A stretch of DNA of 64,000 nt from Pseudomonas poae (lineage in GTDB: Bacteria > Pseudomonadota > Gammaproteobacteria > Pseudomonadales > Pseudomonadaceae), in assembly GCA_004000515.1 (NCBI GenBank), contig CP034537.1, forward strand, positions 4,912,001 through 4,976,000, written 5' to 3'. A program made the position numbers and the translations under genes. Positions within the stretch are counted from its first letter, which is position 1. Each line of letters opens with the position of its first letter. Under the pieces are notes generated by a model that was not told the DNA's origin, searched no databases, and saw nothing but the letters and a program-made list of their open reading frames with translations. Of this stretch, positions 59,519 through 64,000 are shown piece after piece.

Positions 59519-61191
59519 ATGAAACGGGAACGTATGAGCAGCGTCCGGCCGCCTTGCCAGTGGGCCACTCTCGCCGCGGCAATTGCCGCAGTGGGCTGCG
59601 TCCATCACGCGGGCGCATTTGAAATCGACACCGGCGATTCAGACGTGCATCTGCGCTGGGACAACACCCTCAAATACAACGCTGCCTGGCGCGTTAAAGA
59701 CCGAGACAGCAAGCTCGTCAGCACGGTCAACCAGGACGACAGCGACCGTAACTTCAACAAGGGCCTGATCTCTAACCGGCTGAATATCCTGTCTGAATTT
59801 GATGCGCGCTATAACAACGTCGGTGCCCGCGTCAGCGCGGCCGGCTGGTATGACAGCGTGTATGAAGGCAGCAATGACAACAATTCGCCGGCGACTGCCA
59901 ACCAGCGCTCAGTCAGCTATGACCACTTCACGGACGACACCCGCAAGCTGCATGGCAGCGATGCCGAGATCCTTGATGCATTTGTCTTCGGCAAGGGCAA
60001 CCTCGGCGAGCTGCCCACCAGCTTCCGCCTGGGCCGGCACACCGTGTTGTGGGGCGAAAGCCTGTTCTTCGGGGCCAACGGCATTGCGGGCGGGCAAGCA
60101 CCGGTGGATATCATCAAGGCCACCTCGGTACCCAATACGCCGTTCAAGGAATTGATTCGCCCGGTCAATCAATTCTCTGGGCAGGTCCTGTTACGGCCGA
60201 ATGTCTCGGTGGCGGCCTATTACCAGTTTGCGTGGGAAGAGAACCGCATCCCCGCCGTAGGCAGCTATTTTTCCACCTCGGATGTGGTGGGCGAGGGCGG
60301 TGAGCGCTTGATTGTGGGTGGCCCGATTGGCCCCAACCAACAACCGCTGGCGTTCTTTCACGGCAAAGACATCAAGGCGGACGACAAGGGCCAGTACGGT
60401 CTGTCGCTGCGGTTTTCGCCTGAAGACTGGAACACCGATTTTGGTCTCTATGCGATCCGCTATCACGCCAAGGATCCGATGATTTACACCCGCGCCAATC
60501 CCGGCGGGCCCAACCCGTTGACCGGTCAACTGGGCGAATACCAACTGGTGTACGCCGAAGGGATTCGCGCATTTGGCGCCAGCTTCAGCACCTCGGTGGG
60601 CGATGCCAACGTTGCCGGTGAAGTCTCGGTACGGCGCAATACGCCGCTGGTGAGCGTGTCCCAGGCTAACCCGACGGGCCTGGGAGACAACGACAGCCAT
60701 GCCTTGTACGCCGTGGGCAACTCGCTGCATGCCCAGCTCTCCAGCCTTTACTCGTTCAACAGCAACGGCATTTGGGATTCCGCCAGCCTGGCCGGCGAAG
60801 TGGCCTGGCACCGGCGCACCAGTATCACCAAAAACGCTGCCGCCCTCGACCCCAACAGCGAGCGCGATGCCTGGGGCCTGCGCATGAGCTTCACCCCAAC
60901 TTCTTCCAGGTGTACCCCGGCGTCGACCTGAGTGTGCCGCTGGGTCTGGGCTACAACCCGCAAGGGCGCTCGTCGGTGATCAGCAAATTCAACAACGGTG
61001 TGGGCGACAAAGGCGGCGATGTGAGCATCGGCCTGCAGCTTGAGTACCTGCAAACCTGGAAGGCTGGCCTCAACTACACGCACTACATCGGCGGCAGCGA
61101 CAACTTCCTCGATAGCCGCAACGCCAACACCTATGGGCAACCGCTCAAGGACCGCGACTTTATCGCCTTTACCGTCCAGCGATCATTTTGA
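59519..61191 (+). CDS. DUF1302 outer-membrane-like protein
   Basis: About 557 residues. A signal peptide (CQWATLAAAIAAVGCVHHAGA) is followed by a beta-rich body: FEIDTGDSDVHLRWDNTLKYNAAWRV, FNKGLISNRLNILSEFDARY, SFRLGRHTVLWGESLFFGANGIA, QVLLRPNVSVAAYYQFAWEE, and a terminal strand RDFIAFTVQRSF ending in Phe as for beta-barrels. A slip near 60898 interrupts it at SFTP; the continuation is NFFQVYPGVDLSVPLGLGYNPQ. ATG at 59519 with AGAGG upstream. First gene of a conserved four-gene set. Confidence 0.9.
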
Positions 61192-61229
61192 CCGTGGCTG
61201 CATAACAACAATAAACAGAGGTGCGTTTC

Positions 61230-62579
61230 ATGAAACTCCAACCGTTGATGCTCGCGGGTCTGTTGGTGGCCGTCGCGCCTGCAGGCTGGGCTGCAACCGA
61301 CGCCCAGGCCCAGCAACTCAAGTCCACGCTGACCCCGCTGGGCGCCGAGCGCGCCGGCAACGCCGATGGCAGCATTCCCGCATGGGACAAGGGGTTTACC
61401 CAGGTACCGGCTGGCGTCACCCCGGGCACGCGTCTGCCGGACTACTTTGCCAGTGATAAGCCGCTGTACTCGGTCACCCCGCAAAACGTCGCACAGTACG
61501 CCGACAAACTCAGCGACGGGCAAAAGCGCTGTTCGCCAAATACCCGACCTACCGCATCGACGTATACCCGAGCCGGCGTACCGCATCTGCACCGCAATGG
61601 GTCTACGACAACACCCTGAAAAAACGCCACCGGCGCGCACCTCACCCATGAAGGCAACACCCTGGAAGGCGCCAGCGGCGGCATTCCGTTCCCGATCCCG
61701 ACCACCGGCGCCGAAGTGATCTGGAACCATCACTTGAGCTGGCGCGGCGTGGCCTGGAAGAACGACTACAACGTGTATGTGATCACCGCCAGCGGCCAGC
61801 GCATTCTGTCAGCCACCGTACAGGCGCAGCGCGAGATGCCGTATTACTTCCAGGACGGTAAACCCGAATACAAAGGGGTGTACTGGATGACCCGCCTGGT
61901 CAACCTAGGCCCGCCGCAACGTGCCGGTGAAGCCTTGCTGGGCCGTGAACCGCTGGACTACGCCAACGGCGGCCCGCAATCCTGGGTCTACCTGGCCGGC
62001 CAGCGCCGTGTGCGCAAACTGCCGGTGTCGTCCTACGACACGCCCACGCCCACCAGTTCCGGCGTGGCCAACTTCGACGAGGTTTCGGTATTCACCGGTC
62101 CGCTCGACCGCTATGACTGGAAGATCGTCGGCAAGCAGGAAATGCTGATTCCCTACAACAGCAACAAGATCCTCCAACCGGCCAAGGACGACGCGATCCT
62201 CAGCGAACGCTTCCTCAACCCCGACCACATGCGCTGGGAACTGCACCGCGTGTGGGTGATTGAAGGCAACCTGGCCGCCGGCAAACGCCACAGCATGCCC
62301 AAGCGTCGCTTCTACGTAGACGAAGACACCTGGATGGCCGTACTTGGCGACAGCTGGGACGCTAACCACCAACTGTGGCGCACCTACTTTCAACTGCCGT
62401 ACCTGATGCCGCAATTGCCGGGGTTGGTGCGTGGCTTGTACGGCCAGTATGACCTGCAGACCGGTGCCTGGATGGCCCACAACGTGGTCACCGAAAAACG
62501 CGTGCACAACGATGTAGTCGCCCCGTTCCCCGACAGTGACTTCAGCCCGGACGGCCTGGCTGCCGATGGTGTGCGTTGA
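61230..62579 (+). CDS. DUF1329 periplasmic protein
   Basis: About 450 residues with a signal peptide (LMLAGLLVAVAPAGWAA). LTPLGAERAGNADGSIPAWDKG is the typical N-terminus, then YPTYRIDVYPSRRTASAPQW, GASGGIPFPIPTTGAEVIWNH, GQRRVRKLPVSSYDTPTPTSSG, MLIPYNSNKIL and MRWELHRVWVIEGNLA. The fold is LolB/LolA-like in outline, possibly lipid or hydrophobic-ligand binding. Slips near 61530 and 61622. It starts 38 nt after DUF1302 with AGAGGTG upstream. Confidence 0.92.
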
Positions 62580-63620
62580 TGCCTCGTTATCCCTTCTGGC
62601 TGGCGCTGGGACTGCTCGGCGTGAGCCTGGCAACCCAGGCCGATGAATCGCCGGTCAGCGATGTATTGCTGCGCCCGGCACTCAAGGTCAGCGCGCCGGA
62701 GCGAGCGGTGCTGATCGACATCACCCGCGCCGGCAACCGCCTGGTGGCTGTCGGCGAGCGAGGGCTGATTCTGCTCTCGGACGACAACGGCCAACATTGG
62801 CACCAAGCCTCGGTACCCGTCAGCGTGAGCTTCACGTCGGTGAGCTTTGCGACGGCCTTGCAAGGCTGGGCAGTCGGGCATGCGGGCGCGGTGCTGCACA
62901 CCGTTGATGGGGGTGAGCACTGGACGTTGCAACTGGACGGCAAACTCGCCGCGCAACGGGTGCTCGATGCCGTGCCCGTTGGCAATCAGCAGCAGCTCAA
63001 AGTCGCCCAAGGGTTCGTCGTCGACGGTGCCGACAAACCCTGGCTGGCGGTCAACTTCAGCAACGAGCGCGAAGGCACCGTGGTGGGCGCTTTCGGCCTG
63101 ATCCTGCACACCACGGACGGCGGTGCAACCTGGCAATCCTGGTCGACCGCCTGCCCAATCCGGCAGGCAATCACCTGTACGCAATCGCTGCCCAGGGCCC
63201 GCGCATCTACATCGCTGGCGAGCAGGGCGGCCTGTGGACATCGGCGGACGGCGGCGCAAGTTTCACTCGCTTGAGCGCCCCCTATGACGGCAGTTTTTTG
63301 CCGTCGACCTGGCGCCGGGCGGCGACGTTTTAGTCGCCGGCTTGAAGGGCAACGTTTGGCGCAGCAACGATCAAGGCGGGCACTGGCAAACCGTGAGCAA
63401 TCCGTTCAACAGCAGTGTCATGGCCGCGCGGTCGCTGGGCGGCGCAGACGTGATGCTCGCCGACCAGAGCGGCCATTTGCTGCTCAGCACGCCGGGCGCT
63501 GCTTTGCGTGAGCAAGGGCAGTCGAGCGCCGTGGCGTCCTTTACCCAGACGGCAGACGGCCAATGGATCACGGTAGGCGCTAGGGGCATCCAGCGCGTGG
63601 AACAGGTGAAAGCGCAATGA
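62579..63620 (+). CDS. YCF48/BNR-repeat periplasmic protein
   Basis: About 347 residues with a signal peptide (FWLALGLLGVSLATQA). Beta-propeller repeats of the BNR/YCF48 type: RLVAVGERGLILLSDDNGQHW, QGWAVGHAGAVLHTVDGGEHW, EGTVVGAFGLILHTTDGGATW, RIYIAGEQGGLWTSADGGASF, LVAGLKGNVWRSNDQGGHW. Slips near 63138 and 63298. It overlaps the DUF1329 stop by one base and the MMPL start by four, so it is part of the same operon and likely a chaperone-like partner of the exporter. Confidence 0.9.
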
Positions 63621-64000
63621 CCGATCTGAGTAATCCCGCGCTACAGAATCTCAAGGCATTCGATCGTCGTTCCGGTTCGCTGGTCGAGCGCGCGCTGTTC
63701 AACCATCGCGGGCTGGTGCTGTGGCTGTGCCTGTTGCTGACCCTCGGCCTGGGCGCCGCGAGCACGCGCCTGGGGCTCAACGCCAGCTTCGAAAAATGAT
63801 CCCCACCGCGCATCCCTATATCGCCAACTACCTGGCCAACCAACAGGAACTCACCGGCCTAGGCAACGCCGTGCGCATCGCCGTCGAAGCGCCGGGCGGT
63901 TCTATCTACGACAAGCACTACCTGGAGTTGCTGGCGCGCCTTAACGACAAAGTGTTCCTGTTACCGGGTGTCGACCGGCCTTTCATGAAGTCGCTGTGGA
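63617..64000 (+). CDS. RND/MMPL-family exporter, N-terminal part
   Basis: Runs off the right edge. The start overlaps the previous stop (ATGA). First cytoplasmic segment, then a membrane helix (GLVLWLCLLLTLGLGAAS), then after a one-base loss in an A-run near 63797 the family block FEKMIPTAHPYIANYLANQQE, VRIAVEAPGGSIYDKHYLELL and LPGVDRPFMKSLW. The typical MMPL exporters of this DUF1302/DUF1329 cluster have about 790 residues. Confidence 0.9.

Noticed and set aside
1..64000. CRISPR array, tRNA or rRNA genes
   Set aside because: No regularly spaced direct repeats or cloverleaf-like CCA-ended segments were recognised by eye; a dedicated scan would be needed to exclude a single tRNA.

Overview
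The window looks like chromosomal DNA of a Pseudomonas, most likely of the P. fluorescens group. This rests on the GC-rich coding style, the 'GTGGGAGC-GGCTTGC' REP palindromes, the arn lipid A operon, and Pseudomonas-type families (DUF3313, DUF2790, DUF1302/DUF1329, MoxR/Bat). No database search was run. No tRNA, rRNA, CRISPR array or prophage block was seen. A major caveat is that most longer genes are broken by one or more single-base indels, over 50 in 64 kb and often in homopolymers, while every alternative frame continues the expected protein. I treat these as sequence errors and give gene bounds as if corrected.

1-20,070: almost everything is on the minus strand. A truncated multihaem cytochrome/TPR gene and a DUF3313 lipoprotein (plus strand) come first. 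Then a three-gene unit: MFS/spermidine-synthase fusion, membrane J-domain protein, DUF3829 protein. Next, read right to left from 19,515 to 6,370, is a very long co-directional cluster: outer-membrane channel, DUF1254/DUF1214 protein, second channel, DUF2092 protein, proline-rich secreted protein, MoxR ATPase, DUF58, DUF4381, BatA, BatB/C, BatD, periplasmic HAD phosphatase, arylsulfatase. Most junctions overlap by 4-14 nt, so this looks like one periplasmic/envelope programme.

19,705-31,448: a signalling block. It holds a lone receiver, a five-gene plus-strand phosphorelay (CHASE3-GAF hybrid kinase, CheR, CheB, receiver-kinase, receiver), an IS481-family element inserted in a REP palindrome, and on the minus strand a double-domain KaiC ATPase followed by a hybrid kinase with a receiver-like N-terminus.

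31,601-41,100: a TPR/HEAT membrane protein, a bestrophin-like channel, then two convergent branched-chain acyl-CoA gene sets (SDR, thiolase, acyl-CoA dehydrogenase, enoyl-CoA hydratase; and acyl-CoA dehydrogenase with 3-hydroxyisobutyryl-CoA hydrolase) separated by a perfect 24-bp palindrome. These fit isoleucine/valine breakdown. An HPP-family membrane protein follows.

41,123-50,452: the polymyxin-resistance (L-Ara4N) operon arnC-arnA-arnD-arnT-arnE-arnF-ugd plus an extra membrane glycosyltransferase. arnB is not adjacent.

50,453-64,000: a regulatory gap, a secreted protein, a lone tyrosine recombinase next to a large palindrome, a DUF2790 protein, a Bcr/CflA efflux pump, a LysR regulator, an iron alcohol dehydrogenase with an APC permease, then a NodD-like LysR regulator divergent from a DUF1302-DUF1329-YCF48-MMPL envelope export cluster that runs off the right edge. 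Two overlapping ATC-N9-GAT motifs lie in that divergent promoter.
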